Assembly: GCA_900208305.1 (NCBI GenBank)
Contig: OAPG01000006.1
Coordinates: 310,001 to 374,000, forward strand
DNA: 64,000 bases
Source of the DNA: Melanopsichium pennsylvanicum
Lineage: Eukaryota; Basidiomycota; Ustilaginomycetes; Ustilaginales
Direction: 5' to 3'
In this document: positions 20,805 through 31,899 of the stretch, piece by piece
Position numbering within the stretch: position 1 is the first letter of the stretch
Layout: each line of letters opens with the position of its first letter
Translations under genes and position numbers: made by a program
Notes under the pieces: generated by a model
The model's input: the letters and a program-made list of their open reading frames with translations, nothing else
What the model was told of the DNA's origin: nothing
Database searches by the model: none

Positions 20805-22892
20805 ATGGCGATGGACCAGTCGCTCATCAAGCTTGTCAACAAGCTTCAGGATGCCTTTAACAACGTCGGCATCCAGAACCCTATCGACTTGCCTCAGATC
20901 ACCGTGCTCGGCTCGCAATCTTCAGGAAAGTCGTCTGTCCTCGAAAACATTGTCGGTCGTGACTTTTTGCCACGTGGTACCGGTATCGTAACTCGCCGAC
21001 CTTTGGTGCTTCAGCTCATCAACCGACCCGCCGCTTCCGCCACTACCTCAACTGCTGGCATACCCAACGGCGAATCAGCCCGTGATAACCTCAAGGGCGC
21101 CAATAACCAGGATGAGTGGGGAGAGTTCCTCCACCTCCCCGGCGAGAAGTTTTTCGATTTCGACAAGATCCGAGAAGAGATCGTCCGCGACACCGAACTC
21201 AAGACCGGCAAAAACGCCGGCATCTCGCCTCAGCCCATCAACCTTCGCATCTACAGTCCCAACGTTCTCACCCTCACCCTGGTCGATTTACCCGGTCTCA
21301 CCAAGGTTCCTGTCGGCGACCAGCCCAGAGACATTGAACGCCAGATCCGAGACATGGTGCTCAAATTCATCTCCAAACCCAACGCCGTCATCCTGGCTGT
21401 CACGGCAGCCAACACCGATCTGGCCAACTCAGATGGTCTCAAACTTGCTCGTGAAGTCGATCCCGAGGGGACTCGCACCGTCGGTGTTCTGACCAAGGTC
21501 GACCTGATGGATGCTGGTACCGACGTCGTCGACATTCTCGCTGGTCGTGTCATCCCCCTTCGTCTGGGATACGTCCCCGTTGTCAACCGTGGTCAGCGCG
21601 ACATTGACCAAAGGAAGCTCGTCAGCGCAGCGCTCACCGCAGAAAAGGAATTCTTCGAGAACCACCCTAGCTACCGCAGCAAGGCTCAGTACTGCGGTAC
21701 GCCTTTTCTCGCTCGCAAGCTCAACACCATCCTCATGCACCACATTCGTAACACCCTGCCCGACATCAAGAACAAGATCGGCTCCCAACTCGCCAAGTTC
21801 CAAGCCGAACTTGCGTCTCTCGGTGGACCCATGGGCGAAGCCAACTCTGCTGGAGTCGTGCTGCAGATCATCACCGAGTTCGCCAACGAATTTCGCACTG
21901 TTATCGACGGCAACTCGAACGACCTTACGGTCAACGAGTTGGCGGGCGGTGCTCGAATCAGCTTTGTCTTCCATGAACTCTATGCCAATGGTGTCAAAGC
22001 CATCGACCCCTTCGACCTGGTCAAGGACACCGACATCCGCACAATCCTGTACAACTCGTCCGGATCCTCGCCCGCTCTCTTTGTTGGAACTACGGCGTTC
22101 GAAGTCATTGTCAAGCAGCAGATCAAACGTCTCGAAGACCCTGCGCTCCGCTGCTGTTCGCTTGTCTACGACGAGCTGGTCCGAATCCTTGCTCAGCTTT
22201 TGGCCAAGAACGCCTCCTTCCGCCGTTTCCCCGCCTTGAGGGAAAGGTTCAACACGGTCGTCATCCACTTTTTCAAGAAATGCATGGCCCCAACCACAAA
22301 GCTCGTCAGTGACTTCGTTGCTGCTGAGGCGGTTTACCTGAACACTGGCCATCCTGATTTCATCTCTGGCCATCGCGCCATGGAGATTGTCAACGAGAGA
22401 CTCAACCCGCCCGCACCCGCACACGATCCCAAGAAGCCCAATCCTCATGCGATCAACAATGACAAAGACCTCGACGTGAATCTCAAGAACGAATCTGGGT
22501 TCTTTGGATCGTTCTTCCAAAAGAGCCAGCAGGCCAACCCGGCCACAAAAGCCAAAAGGGCGCTCATGGAGGCTCCACCCCCTTCGCTCAAGGCTTCTGG
22601 CCAATTTTCGCAGCGAGAGCAGTTGGAGACCGAGGTGGTCAAGCTGCTGATCCAGAGTTACTTCAACGTGGTCAAGGTGGAGACGATCAGCATGGTGCCT
22701 AAGTGCATTATGCTCAACTTGGTAACGCAAAGCAAGGATCAGATGCAAAAGGAGTTGTTGCAGGAGATCTACAGGCCAGATGTCTTGGAGGAGTTGATGA
22801 AGGAAAGTGACCATGTGGTGGCAAGGAGGAAGGAGTGTGTCAAGATGATCAGCGCTTTGGAGACTGCTAGTGAGATTATCGCTACCGTATAG
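20805..22892 (+). CDS. VPS1: Dynamin-like GTPase Vps1
   Basis: This 695-residue protein starts at the ATG at 20805; M3 at 20811 is equally possible because the family usually starts M-D. The dynamin GTPase domain has P-loop GSQSSGKSS (36-44), switch-[28 protein letters not shown] and TKVDLMD. The middle/stalk domain follows, and the GTPase effector domain is near 595-690 ([22 protein letters not shown]). There is no pleckstrin-homology domain and no Dnm1-type B insert, and the [21 protein letters not shown] start matches Vps1 rather than Dnm1. Vps1 polymerises on membranes in vacuolar protein sorting, Golgi-endosome traffic, endocytosis and peroxisome fission. Length is normal. A long antisense ORF (21429-22922) is only the mirror of its codon bias. 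Confidence 0.96.
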   Translation: MAMDQSLIKLVNKLQDAFNNVGIQNPIDLPQITVLGSQSSGKSSVLENIVGRDFLPRGTGIVTRRPLVLQLINRPAASATTSTAGIPNGESARDNLKGANNQDEWGEFLHLPGEKFFDFDKIREEIVRDTELKTGKNAGISPQPINLRIYSPNVLTLTLVDLPGLTKVPVGDQPRDIERQIRDMVLKFISKPNAVILAVTAANTDLANSDGLKLAREVDPEGTRTVGVLTKVDLMDAGTDVVDILAGRVIPLRLGYVPVVNRGQRDIDQRKLVSAALTAEKEFFENHPSYRSKAQYCGTPFLARKLNTILMHHIRNTLPDIKNKIGSQLAKFQAELASLGGPMGEANSAGVVLQIITEFANEFRTVIDGNSNDLTVNELAGGARISFVFHELYANGVKAIDPFDLVKDTDIRTILYNSSGSSPALFVGTTAFEVIVKQQIKRLEDPALRCCSLVYDELVRILAQLLAKNASFRRFPALRERFNTVVIHFFKKCMAPTTKLVSDFVAAEAVYLNTGHPDFISGHRAMEIVNERLNPPAPAHDPKKPNPHAINNDKDLDVNLKNESGFFGSFFQKSQQANPATKAKRALMEAPPPSLKASGQFSQREQLETEVVKLLIQSYFNVVKVETISMVPKCIMLNLVTQSKDQMQKELLQEIYRPDVLEELMKESDHVVARRKECVKMISALETASEIIATV

Positions 22893-23166
22893 AGAACCAG
22901 GGTGGAGAAAATAAGTGACCAAGACGTATTGTTGGCCATTTTAATTCATATTTGTTCGCGCTTGGCTTTGAATTCCGTGACAAGAGCATGGTGAGAGAAG
23001 AGATGAAAGACTGAGCCAAATGCGCACGTGTGTGAAGATGTCAAGGAGGGTATGCGTTTTGGAATTGCGCGTTGAGGGAACGCGGAGAGTGCTACTAGGA
23101 CAAGGGCTACTGGGATAAGGGCTACTGCGATAAAGGGGTTGCACGGCCGGAAAGAAAAAAAAATGA

Positions 23167-25095
23167 TCAGCTGTCGTCGTTGAAGTCTCTGTGTTTCTTT
23201 CTCGACTGTACAGTTTCGAGACCGGAACGCTTTATGCCTCGTTTTGCGTCTTGGAGGAATTGGTCTATGGCGAAAGGATCCGATGTATCCTTTTCAAATT
23301 GAACCGGACCACTTCTCGTCGCACCACCACCATCACCACCAGTTTGATCGTGATCCTCTGCACTTTTGAATTTGGACTGACCCAAACCGAATCGATCGTG
23401 ATTCCTCAATTCCTCCTCTATCCCTTCTGTTGTTGCACCATCTCCATCTACTCCTGCTGCATATATGTCTTCGGCACCACCTCTGCCTGCAGGTCTCCTG
23501 TAGATGGCAGCAGCAGCGCTGGATCCCGAGAACAAAGGTTTGTCGTAGATGTTGTAACTATCCTCATCACCATACGCATTCGCAGAAAGACTTTCTTGGT
23601 TGAACAGTCGAGAGTCTGTCATTGATTCTTTGGAAGTGGTGGGCTTTGCGAGACCCAGAGCCACTTTTTCGGAAATGTCGCGATTCTGTTCGCGAAGGAG
23701 CGCCTTGGCACGTTGCTCAGTGCCCATATTCGACATTCGAAGCTCGCGTTCTCGTTCTCGTCTACGTTCTTCACGAATTCGATCACGTTCGCGTGCTCCC
23801 TCATCTTCCGTGTCCGAGGCAGCAGAACGAGAAGAACGACGTGAAGATCCAGAACCTGACTCCGAATCCGAATCTGAACCATAGCCAGCGAGCATGGCTG
23901 ACATGCCTCCACCGCCCGCTCCCGTTGGTTTGGAACGAGGCATATCCGAGTCATCCAAACGTGAAGCCGTGTCATCATCATCGTCGTCAAGCCTTCCAGA
24001 TACGGAGGGTGTAGCACTGGAGATACCCGCGCGCTCTTGGCGCGCTCTGTGTGCGAGGTTTCGCAAATGTTCTTCCTTGGCCAACTTTTCCTTGGCCGCC
24101 AACTTTTGCTGCATGATGCTACGTTGACGCACTTCCTCTCGTGCATGCCGATCAGCCAGACTGAGCGCTTCGGAAAACTGCGCAAAGTTGTCGTTGATGA
24201 CAACATCCTTGATGCCACTCCCATCGGCGGCCAAACGTTTATCCAGCGGGATGGTGTAACCTTTGTTGTTCTTCCAGTTGGAAATGGCAGGAGGGATCAT
24301 CCAGTCTTTGTTCTCCTGTGCGGTGACTTTGCGGGGAGGCGAACGAAGTACGGGAGGTGGAGGCGAAGGTGGACCACCTGGCATCTTTTTGAATCGATGA
24401 CGGGGTGGTTCGAGTGGATCACGTTGCGCTTCGGTCATCTTGATGATTCGCTGAGTGCCAGAAGAAGAGGCCGAGTTCTGAGAGCCTGGAGTATAGCGGA
24501 TGAACTGAGCAACTTGTTTGCCGCCGGGTGTGGCTGTGTTGGGTTTGGTGAGGGCTGATTTGGACTTTGTCTTTGTGAGTGCTTCGAGTGCAAGACGAGT
24601 GCGTTCGGTGGTGCTCATCACTTGCTCTTGTGAAGGTCGTTCGAAACCCGAAGCTTTGTCTTTGTCTTTGACATCGGTACGCTGGGATAAAGGGACAAGA
24701 TCTTTGAACTCGGTCTGCACTGTTTGTCCAGCGCGCAAGCCTTGCTTGACTATGGCATCATAGCGCTTATTACCCTCGCCATCGACGCGAATGGCGAGCT
24801 TGTTAGCGGTTCCTCCAGAACGAGCGCGACCCATGTCGAGCGGGTACTGTGCAATGTGACATTCGGGATAAGCACCTCCGGAGCCAAAATCTGCTTGTGT
24901 GCGTGGTCGCCATGATGCACGTTGGCCATAAGGTGGGATATTGCTGGAAGAACATGATGTCGTGATGACGATGGATGTGGATGAAGACGTGGAAGCGCCG
25001 GACTGGGTTATGTTGTCTGCGTCATCGTCGTTATGAGAAATGGTGGGGGTGGTGTACTTTGGCGCTGGCAGAGCGCTTTGTAATGAAGTCACCAT
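23167..25095 (-). CDS. PRP45: SNW-domain pre-mRNA splicing factor Prp45/SKIP
   Basis: With the start at the ATG at 25095 (MVTSLQSALPAPKY, like the family's usual SxLPAP start) the protein has 642 residues; an upstream in-frame ATG at 25179 would add 28 unconserved residues. The SNW/SKIP core includes YGQRASWRPR, FGSGGAYPECHIAQYPLDMG and the diagnostic ISNWKNNKGYTIPLDKRLA near residue 265-285, then INDNFAQFSEAL and the charged helical region with ARQERAG. The tail has RRERERELRMSN...EQRAK and the conserved YNIYDKPLF and DPFAIDQFL motifs. SNW proteins belong to the NineTeen-related part of the activated spliceosome and, in many eukaryotes, to transcription complexes. An Asp/Ser-rich insert with a Gly/Ser run is species-type filler. 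Nuclear localisation is inferred. Confidence 0.95.
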   Translation of the reverse strand: MVTSLQSALPAPKYTTPTISHNDDDADNITQSGASTSSSTSIVITTSCSSSNIPPYGQRASWRPRTQADFGSGGAYPECHIAQYPLDMGRARSGGTANKLAIRVDGEGNKRYDAIVKQGLRAGQTVQTEFKDLVPLSQRTDVKDKDKASGFERPSQEQVMSTTERTRLALEALTKTKSKSALTKPNTATPGGKQVAQFIRYTPGSQNSASSSGTQRIIKMTEAQRDPLEPPRHRFKKMPGGPPSPPPPVLRSPPRKVTAQENKDWMIPPAISNWKNNKGYTIPLDKRLAADGSGIKDVVINDNFAQFSEALSLADRHAREEVRQRSIMQQKLAAKEKLAKEEHLRNLAHRARQERAGISSATPSVSGRLDDDDDDTASRLDDSDMPRSKPTGAGGGGMSAMLAGYGSDSDSESGSGSSRRSSRSAASDTEDEGARERDRIREERRRERERELRMSNMGTEQRAKALLREQNRDISEKVALGLAKPTTSKESMTDSRLFNQESLSANAYGDEDSYNIYDKPLFSGSSAAAAIYRRPAGRGGAEDIYAAGVDGDGATTEGIEEELRNHDRFGLGQSKFKSAEDHDQTGGDGGGATRSGPVQFEKDTSDPFAIDQFLQDAKRGIKRSGLETVQSRKKHRDFNDDS

Positions 25096-26005
25096 TGCAG
25101 TCAACAACAATCGATAATAGTTGTGTCGAGCACGGAAACCGAGTGAGATGATGGATGGTGAAAGGCGAGTCCACACCATCACTAGCTGTACTATAATGGA
25201 AATTTACTTTACTGTACGGCACAGGAATCGGCAGTTGGATATTTTTAAGCTGAAATTTCAGCATTATGTGCGATGCCATCTCGCCGATTGTGAGTATGTC
25301 AATCCCGATTTGATGTTCACGATTGCTTTCCGATTCCGAATTCCGCGTTGAAATGCGACTGTGTGTTGATGCATGGCAATTTGTGACTTTGGAGGAGGAG
25401 CTCATTGCTGAGTCTCGCTCATCAACCCCAGCCCATCGCTCATCCTGATCCTGATGGGCGCCAAAGCCTTCCCTTCGAACATCACCTTGATCCGACAAGC
25501 ATCACATTATCATAGCCACAAAGACGGCTGAGTCAAACTCGATTTCGGAGCACTTTACTACAAGCTCTGAGCGAATCTCGATTGGAGCGCGGCTTTTCTG
25601 CATCCGTCTTCCATTGACTTTTCTCATCTGTCTCTCCTCGTCACTTTTGATCCGCTCACTCGCATCATTCATTGCACGGACGCACATCACCCACCTTACC
25701 TTCTCACCATCGACTTCTTCACTCATTCTCTAACATCCACTCGAAGCGGACAACTATACCCACTCTCAAAATCCTCCACTTCCCAGCCAAAACGCTACTC
25801 GATGCTCTATTGATCCTCTTATAGCTTCCTCACAAGCCGATCCCAGCGCGTATATGCACCATTCCCCTCACAGCTGTCATAGTCCAGCTTTAGCTACGTC
25901 GACCCCTAGCAATTGCCTCTAAAAAAAGGTGCGGAAGTGCATCCTTCGCGCATCGGAACCGCACTTGACAGCGAGTCAACACAAGCTCCCGACCAAATCG
26001 CCAAC
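25096..26005. other. Divergent promoter Prp45 / TAF2
   Basis: These 910 bp between two divergent starts hold one TACTGTA motif (25210-25216) and a C/T-rich leader before TAF2 (about 25680-25910). The TAF2 frame is open for 31 codons before its first ATG without a start codon. Nothing else is seen. Confidence 0.5.
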
Positions 26006-29000
26006 ATGTCCAAGCAGCGTGGTACTGCCGCCCACAGAGGCTTCACCCTCAGTCATCAGCGCGTTGTTCTCGACCTCGCATTCAACGGCACCATCGTCGG
26101 CTTTACAGAGCTCACCATCGTCCCGACACATCGCGGCCTGCGCACCATCCACCTGAACTGTAGACAAGCCTTCGTCCAGTCCGTATCAATAGCAGGCCAG
26201 TCTGCTGAATTCTCATACGCAGATCATCTCACAGCCGCATCCATCTCGGATACACGCGACGTTCACAGGTATCCAGAGCTCAAACGCAGGATCTACGCAG
26301 CGGCATCCGATGGGGCTCACGGCGAACTCAGCATCCTCATCCCGCCAGATGTCCTTTTTCAGTCACACCGGTCTGGAAGTATAACACAGAGCGCAACACT
26401 CGACGAGGCATCAACACCAGGCGCAACCAACTCGGCTGAGCTTGCTCCCTTCACGGTTAGAGTCGACTATTACCTCAAAGACCCCACCGACGGCATTCAG
26501 TTCATGCGTCCAACGGTCGACTCGCCTTACCGTGTTCCCCATCTGTTCACCATTGCTTCTTCGCCTGATGCTGCAAGGTGCTGGTTGCCATGTGTGGATA
26601 GCTTGTGGGAGAGATGTACGTGGGAGTTCGAACTGATTGTGCCCAAGTCGCTCACTGCCGCCGAGGAGGATGAGGATGGCGTTCAAGCAGTCTCTTCCGC
26701 CGAGGAAAGCGCCGCCCTTGCAAACCACACGTCGGATTCAGACTCGCGAGTGGTCGTTGTCTGTACTGGTGACCTCATGGAGCAAGTCACACATCCCAAT
26801 AATCCGGCAAAGACTGTCTTTTGCTACACACAGGCGGTTCCGACCTCCGTCCAGCATATCGCCTTCGCGGCAGGTCCATTCCACATCCTGCGCATCGAGG
26901 CCGCCAACCGTCACGCTGGTCAGCCTTCAGTCAGCATCGTCACCGACATCACAGCGGGCGCGCCTCCTGCCATGGACGATTCGGGCCAACCCGAGATCTT
27001 GGCTTTCTGCCTGCCTGGTCGAGAGCAAGAACTACGCAGTTCCATCAACTTCACCCGGCAAGCCCTCGACTTCTTCTCGCAAGAATATGGATCCTACCCT
27101 TTCGGTGCCTTCCGCATGGTCTTTGTCGACGAGCCACCCCAAGATTGCACCACACAATCTATGATGGCCATCTGCACCAACGACTTGCTGCATCCAACTT
27201 CGGTCATCGACCAGGCTATCGAGAATCGTCAGATCCTTAGCCATGCCATCGCTTTCCAGTGGGTTGGCATCAATATTGTTCAGGCTACTTGGGCAGACAC
27301 TTGGCTCATCCATGGACTGAGCCTGTACATCAACGGACTCTTCCTGCGTAGGCTCATGGGAAACAACGAGTACCGATTCCGGCTGAAGAAGGATCTCGAT
27401 CGGCTCTGCGCCTGGGATATCGGCATGCCACCACTCTACGAGGCAGGAGCTTTCGAGGCCCCTGACCCAGCTACGTTGCCGTTTGTCAACCTCAAGGCGC
27501 CGCTCGTGCTCCACATCTTGGATCGAAGGCTGAGGAAGATGGGCGCCTCCGTGGGTCTCGGTCGTGTCATCCCAAAGGTTTTCTTGCAGGCCATGACCGG
27601 GGAGATGACCAACAACACGCTCAGCACCCAGCATTTCCTGAGGACGTGCCGTAAAGTCAGTGGGGCCGATCTCCGGTTGTTTACCGAGCACTGGATTCGT
27701 GGCAGTGGCTGCCCTCGTTTTATCTGTAGCGCCAATTTTAACCGCAAGAAGCTGCTCATCGAGATGCACATTCGCCAGGAGGCTCCTGCCGCTCAATTTG
27801 CTGCTGCGCGACCCGGCGACGCTCTGGCTGCCAACGCCGTGCCTCTGTTTGAAGGTCAAATGACGGTTCGAATTCACGAGGCGGACGGAACACCCTACGA
27901 GCATGTGCTCGAGATCAAAGGTCCAGCAAAGCGGTACGAGGTGCCTTTCAATACCAAGTACAAGCGCGTTCGACGAAACACGAAGCGTTTCCAGGCACGT
28001 CAGGCGGCTGCGGCTGCCGCAGCACAAGGTGACCAGGAAGCACAGGAAGCGATCGGTCTCATCGATCTCGGCTTCGGTCTAGGTATGTGGGAAGACGAGA
28101 AAGCTCGAGAAGAGTGGAAGGTCGCCGACTGGACTGAGGAAGATGAAGAGAAGATGTCATCGGCGCCGTACGAGTGGATTCGCATGGATGCTGACTTTGA
28201 GTGGCTTGCCAGCATCCACTTTGAGCAGCCCGACTACATGTGGGTCTCGCAACTGCAGCGAGATCGTGACGTGGTAGCCCAGGTCTCGGCGGTTCACGCT
28301 CTGGCTCAGATGCCGTCACTGGTCACTTGCAGTATGCTGACGCGTACAGTGCTCGTCAATAAGTACTTCTATCGCGTCCGTACCGAAGCGATACATGCTC
28401 TGGTCCATTGCGCCATCCCGCAGCTCGGCAATCTAGGACTTTTCCATCTGCTCAAGCTCTTCCGCTCTCAGTTTTGCCACGATCCACCTGACGAGGCCTC
28501 CATCGACGATCCGCTCGATGTGCCGTGCATTCCTCGAGCCAACGACTTCAGCGATGCTGCCGACTACTTCATGCAAAGGGCTTTGATTCATGCCATTAGC
28601 CGTGTCCGTAATCCTGACGGACGTACACCGCCGCAGGTCAAGCGCTTCCTGATCAATCTGCTGCGATACAACGACAATTCTACGAATCATTTTGTGGATG
28701 ACTTCTATCTGGCTGGCGCGATCAATGCATTGGCCAGTGCTTTCATCCCGGTCGACTCGTCCGTGGGTGGTGCGCGAACCGACGAGGCTGCCGACGAGGA
28801 ACACTTCTTACTAGTCCACGCAGTAGCTGAGGTAGAGCGCCTGCAAGAGCTGGATCGGCTTGTGCCATCCTACCACAACGTCATCGCGCTGGCATCCCTG
28901 GACTTTCAGGTGGCAATGATGCTGGCGAATCTGAAGCCGAAAGATCTGCAGCTTTTCTTCGCCTACACGCGTCAAGGGAACTTCACCCCAGTGCGCATCG

Positions 29001-31600
29001 CGGCGTTGAACTGTCTTTTGCTCGTTGGGAACCTAGACCATCGCATCATCGCCCGCTACTGCTTTGCGCTTTTGCGGCTCGATGAGAATCGGACAGTGAA
29101 GCGAGCGTTGGCGCGAGCGCTTTGCGAGGGTCTTGCTGTGGGTATGAGCACCGGTGTCTTTGGGGCCGGAGGCTTACGTGGACCGGAAGCATTGCTTATT
29201 GAAGAGGACAGCGGTCACATCAATGCAGCGGAGAAGGCTCGAGATGCCCAACTGGAAGCGATGCTCAAGACGCTGAAGAAAGAAATCGGACGATCGGCAG
29301 GCGTGCGAGAGGGCTTTCTCTCGGCCTTGCTTGCTCCTAGTGTCGATGTCGAGGCACGCTGGGCCCTGCTCAAGCTTGGGGAGCTGCTCTTCCGACCTGC
29401 AGAGGAGAAGGATTTGCCGTTGCAGCACAAGATGCAACTTCGCGTCCGAATGCCCAGTGCCCAATCCGCTATCGATACCAGCGCCGTGGAGTCGCCATCC
29501 ATCTCAAAGATCAAGCTCATCCGCCCTCCCACCACTCCTGCTACAGAGGAGGCTGTGCCGAAGACACCATCAATCGCCGCTGCGACCAACGGGCCTCGCG
29601 TCGCCTTCGAAACTCCAGAGAAGCCCAAGCAAGCCGAGGCTTCACCGGACAAGAAGAAGATGAGATCCAAGAAGATCAAGCCTTTGGCCCCTGGTCAGGC
29701 TTCCGGCATGTCCTTTGCAGATCTGACCGCGTGCAGGAACACGCTAAAAAAACTGATGCAGAGCAAGCACGCGTCTATCTTTCTCAAGCCTGTCGATCCT
29801 GTGCGTGATCAAGCGACAGATTACTTTGACGTCATTGAGGATCCCATGGATCTCGGCTCCATCTTGAACAAGCTGGATTCTGGTCAGTACAAGGATCGAC
29901 ACGAGCTGCGTGCTGACTTCGAGCTGATGATTCGCAACGCAAAGACGTATACGCCCGACCCGAAGGCCTGGGCGCATAAGCAAGCCGTAGGACTCGAGAA
30001 AGTGTTTGGTCCGCTGTGGAATAGGATGGAGAAGACGCTCGAACAATCCGCAGCCAGGCAAAAGGCAGCTCAAGACGCGGCACTTGCCAACGAGCAAAGT
30101 GCAGCTGCATCCGAGACGCCGGATCGATCTTCGCCGATCAAGCCGGATGCATCGCCAGCTGCTGCGCCGTCCTCAGCGGTAGTGCCGAGTAGTGGCGCCG
30201 TTGCCTTCAAAGAAGCTTCCAATCCTGCTAGTGCTCCTACTAAGCTTTCGCTCAAGGTCAAATTCAAGAACAAGTCCGCAGGGGAAGAGTCACCCGCTTT
30301 TAGCACACCGACACCGAAGCCGAGAGCGGCGCCCGTTCTTGAGCCGTCTCCCGCTCCGGCTCTTGCTTCTACACCATCTGCAACAAAACTCAAGCTCAAG
30401 AAGCCGCTGAACAAGTCAAACAAAGGCAACGGTCGCGAGGCTGCTGCTTCGGCGACGCCTTCTCCGGCGCCACCGGTCCAAGCGAGGGATCCTTCCCCAA
30501 GCGTAGATGACGACATTCTCGAGGCGTTGGGGGAAAGTGTGCCGAAAGCGAGCAAACCTAAGACCTTCAACGTTGCCATGCCTTCGATGTCTCCACCCCC
30601 GGCGATAAGCGCTGCCGCTACTTCGACACCTGCTCGCGAGTCGCCAGCTGCAGGACCCGGTGCGGCTTCGCCGGGCCGCAAAAGAGCCAAGCCTGCAAGC
30701 TCGGTTGCCCCCGCTACGCCAGTCTCGAACGGGAACGCTGCTATATCAACATCTGCTGGCTCTCCTTCGAAGGATATCGCCAAGTGGGCTGAGCGTGACC
30801 CAGTTGGGGCGACCGTCTCCATGCCTATGTCTGGCAAGAAAGGCAAGATCCTCTTGCAGACTCTCAAAAAGTCTCCTTTCTCCATCTTCTTCCGCTTTCC
30901 TGTTGATCCCATTCGCGACGGCCTCCCAACCTATCTCGACGAGATCAAGCATCCCATGGATCTCAGCACCATAGAGAAAAAGGTCAATCAAGCCTCCTAC
31001 ACCACCATGTCGGAGTTTGCTGCTGACATGCAACTGATCTTTGAAAATTGTCGGCAATTCAACCCGCCGGGCACTGATCCATGTCAGCACGCGGATGAGC
31101 TGGAGAAGCTCTGGCGCAAAGATTGGGCCAAGACGGTGACGCCCAAGCTCGAGGCGAACGAGAAGAGGGCGTTGGTGGGGCTGCTGAATCGTTTGAAAAT
31201 GCACCAGAACAGCTTGCTTTTCAGAGAGCCGGTCGATCCAGTGGCATTGGGCATTCCGACGTATTTCGACATCATCCCGCGCAAAGACGCGAGGGATTTG
31301 TCGTTGATCGAGAATAAGCTTAAGAGCGACCGATACGAGTCGTTCGCTGCCTTTGATGTCGACATTAAGCTCATGCTCAAGAACTGCTACACTTTCAATG
31401 CCGCAGATCCAGCGATTGTCGACATTGCCAAAGGTTTCGAAACATACTACAAGAGGGAATTCAACCATGCGAAACAACAGGCGGGCATCAGCGGTGGAGG
31501 AGGAGGGGGCGATAGAGCCACGCCGACGGGAGGTGCCAAGAGGAAGCTTTCCGTTACTCCTTCCAACGGTTCAAGCAGCAAGAAGGTCAGGAGTGATTAG
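26006..31600 (+). CDS. TAF2: TFIID subunit TAF2 with three C-terminal bromodomains
   Basis: From the first ATG at 26006 the protein has 1,864 residues. The N-terminal 1,100 residues are TAF2: an M1-aminopeptidase-like fold opening FTLSHQRVVLDL, then YFLKD-like PTDGIQFMRP, ARCWLPCVDS, QEYGSYPFGAFRMVFVDE, a zinc site replaced by HAIAFQ (no HExxH, as in TAF2), then a HEAT-like region. An Ala/Pro/Ser linker follows. Bromodomain-like modules lie near 1235-1340, 1610-1711 and 1712-1824. Module 1 has TYTPD where the acetyl-lysine-binding Asn is expected; modules 2 (QFNPP) and 3 (TFNAA) keep it; module 3 has an altered PMDL motif (ARDL). TAF2 contacts core-promoter DNA in TFIID. The fusion suggests this subunit also reads acetylated chromatin, which elsewhere TAF1 or Bdf1 does; that role is inference. 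Confidence 0.94.
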   Translation: MSKQRGTAAHRGFTLSHQRVVLDLAFNGTIVGFTELTIVPTHRGLRTIHLNCRQAFVQSVSIAGQSAEFSYADHLTAASISDTRDVHRYPELKRRIYAAASDGAHGELSILIPPDVLFQSHRSGSITQSATLDEASTPGATNSAELAPFTVRVDYYLKDPTDGIQFMRPTVDSPYRVPHLFTIASSPDAARCWLPCVDSLWERCTWEFELIVPKSLTAAEEDEDGVQAVSSAEESAALANHTSDSDSRVVVVCTGDLMEQVTHPNNPAKTVFCYTQAVPTSVQHIAFAAGPFHILRIEAANRHAGQPSVSIVTDITAGAPPAMDDSGQPEILAFCLPGREQELRSSINFTRQALDFFSQEYGSYPFGAFRMVFVDEPPQDCTTQSMMAICTNDLLHPTSVIDQAIENRQILSHAIAFQWVGINIVQATWADTWLIHGLSLYINGLFLRRLMGNNEYRFRLKKDLDRLCAWDIGMPPLYEAGAFEAPDPATLPFVNLKAPLVLHILDRRLRKMGASVGLGRVIPKVFLQAMTGEMTNNTLSTQHFLRTCRKVSGADLRLFTEHWIRGSGCPRFICSANFNRKKLLIEMHIRQEAPAAQFAAARPGDALAANAVPLFEGQMTVRIHEADGTPYEHVLEIKGPAKRYEVPFNTKYKRVRRNTKRFQARQAAAAAAAQGDQEAQEAIGLIDLGFGLGMWEDEKAREEWKVADWTEEDEEKMSSAPYEWIRMDADFEWLASIHFEQPDYMWVSQLQRDRDVVAQVSAVHALAQMPSLVTCSMLTRTVLVNKYFYRVRTEAIHALVHCAIPQLGNLGLFHLLKLFRSQFCHDPPDEASIDDPLDVPCIPRANDFSDAADYFMQRALIHAISRVRNPDGRTPPQVKRFLINLLRYNDNSTNHFVDDFYLAGAINALASAFIPVDSSVGGARTDEAADEEHFLLVHAVAEVERLQELDRLVPSYHNVIALASLDFQVAMMLANLKPKDLQLFFAYTRQGNFTPVRIAALNCLLLVGNLDHRIIARYCFALLRLDENRTVKRALARALCEGLAVGMSTGVFGAGGLRGPEALLIEEDSGHINAAEKARDAQLEAMLKTLKKEIGRSAGVREGFLSALLAPSVDVEARWALLKLGELLFRPAEEKDLPLQHKMQLRVRMPSAQSAIDTSAVESPSISKIKLIRPPTTPATEEAVPKTPSIAAATNGPRVAFETPEKPKQAEASPDKKKMRSKKIKPLAPGQASGMSFADLTACRNTLKKLMQSKHASIFLKPVDPVRDQATDYFDVIEDPMDLGSILNKLDSGQYKDRHELRADFELMIRNAKTYTPDPKAWAHKQAVGLEKVFGPLWNRMEKTLEQSAARQKAAQDAALANEQSAAASETPDRSSPIKPDASPAAAPSSAVVPSSGAVAFKEASNPASAPTKLSLKVKFKNKSAGEESPAFSTPTPKPRAAPVLEPSPAPALASTPSATKLKLKKPLNKSNKGNGREAAASATPSPAPPVQARDPSPSVDDDILEALGESVPKASKPKTFNVAMPSMSPPPAISAAATSTPARESPAAGPGAASPGRKRAKPASSVAPATPVSNGNAAISTSAGSPSKDIAKWAERDPVGATVSMPMSGKKGKILLQTLKKSPFSIFFRFPVDPIRDGLPTYLDEIKHPMDLSTIEKKVNQASYTTMSEFAADMQLIFENCRQFNPPGTDPCQHADELEKLWRKDWAKTVTPKLEANEKRALVGLLNRLKMHQNSLLFREPVDPVALGIPTYFDIIPRKDARDLSLIENKLKSDRYESFAAFDVDIKLMLKNCYTFNAADPAIVDIAKGFETYYKREFNHAKQQAGISGGGGGGDRATPTGGAKRKLSVTPSNGSSSKKVRSD

Positions 31601-31899
31601 ACCAAGACGACGAATTCTAAGAGGTTTGTCGTGTTTTCGTTGACGATGAATTCGAGTTCAAAAATTTCTTCACCACTTTTGACATGTGTCACCCAACAGT
31701 TGCTGTGAGAGGTGTACAGTATGCTCATCTTTATGCATTGTATGTGTTGATCGGCCTAGGTAGGGAGATCAGTCTGATAGGAGAGAAACTGCGAATCGGC
31801 TCTGCCGGCTGACAGTGCATAGGTTTGTAGCCTGTCGATGATGGAGATGGCCTCTGCTCATCTGATGACCAAACTCTTTACGAGGATGGCCCTTCATCT

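Noticed and set aside
21429..22922. 497-codon minus-strand ORF antisense to VPS1
   Set aside because: It mirrors the GC-rich third positions and codon bias of VPS1 and has no recognisable domain; VPS1 on the plus strand is certain.
27032..28027. 331-codon minus-strand ORF antisense to TAF2; similarly 12068-13066 antisense to Far11
   Set aside because: Both are mirror frames of conserved domains on the plus strand.
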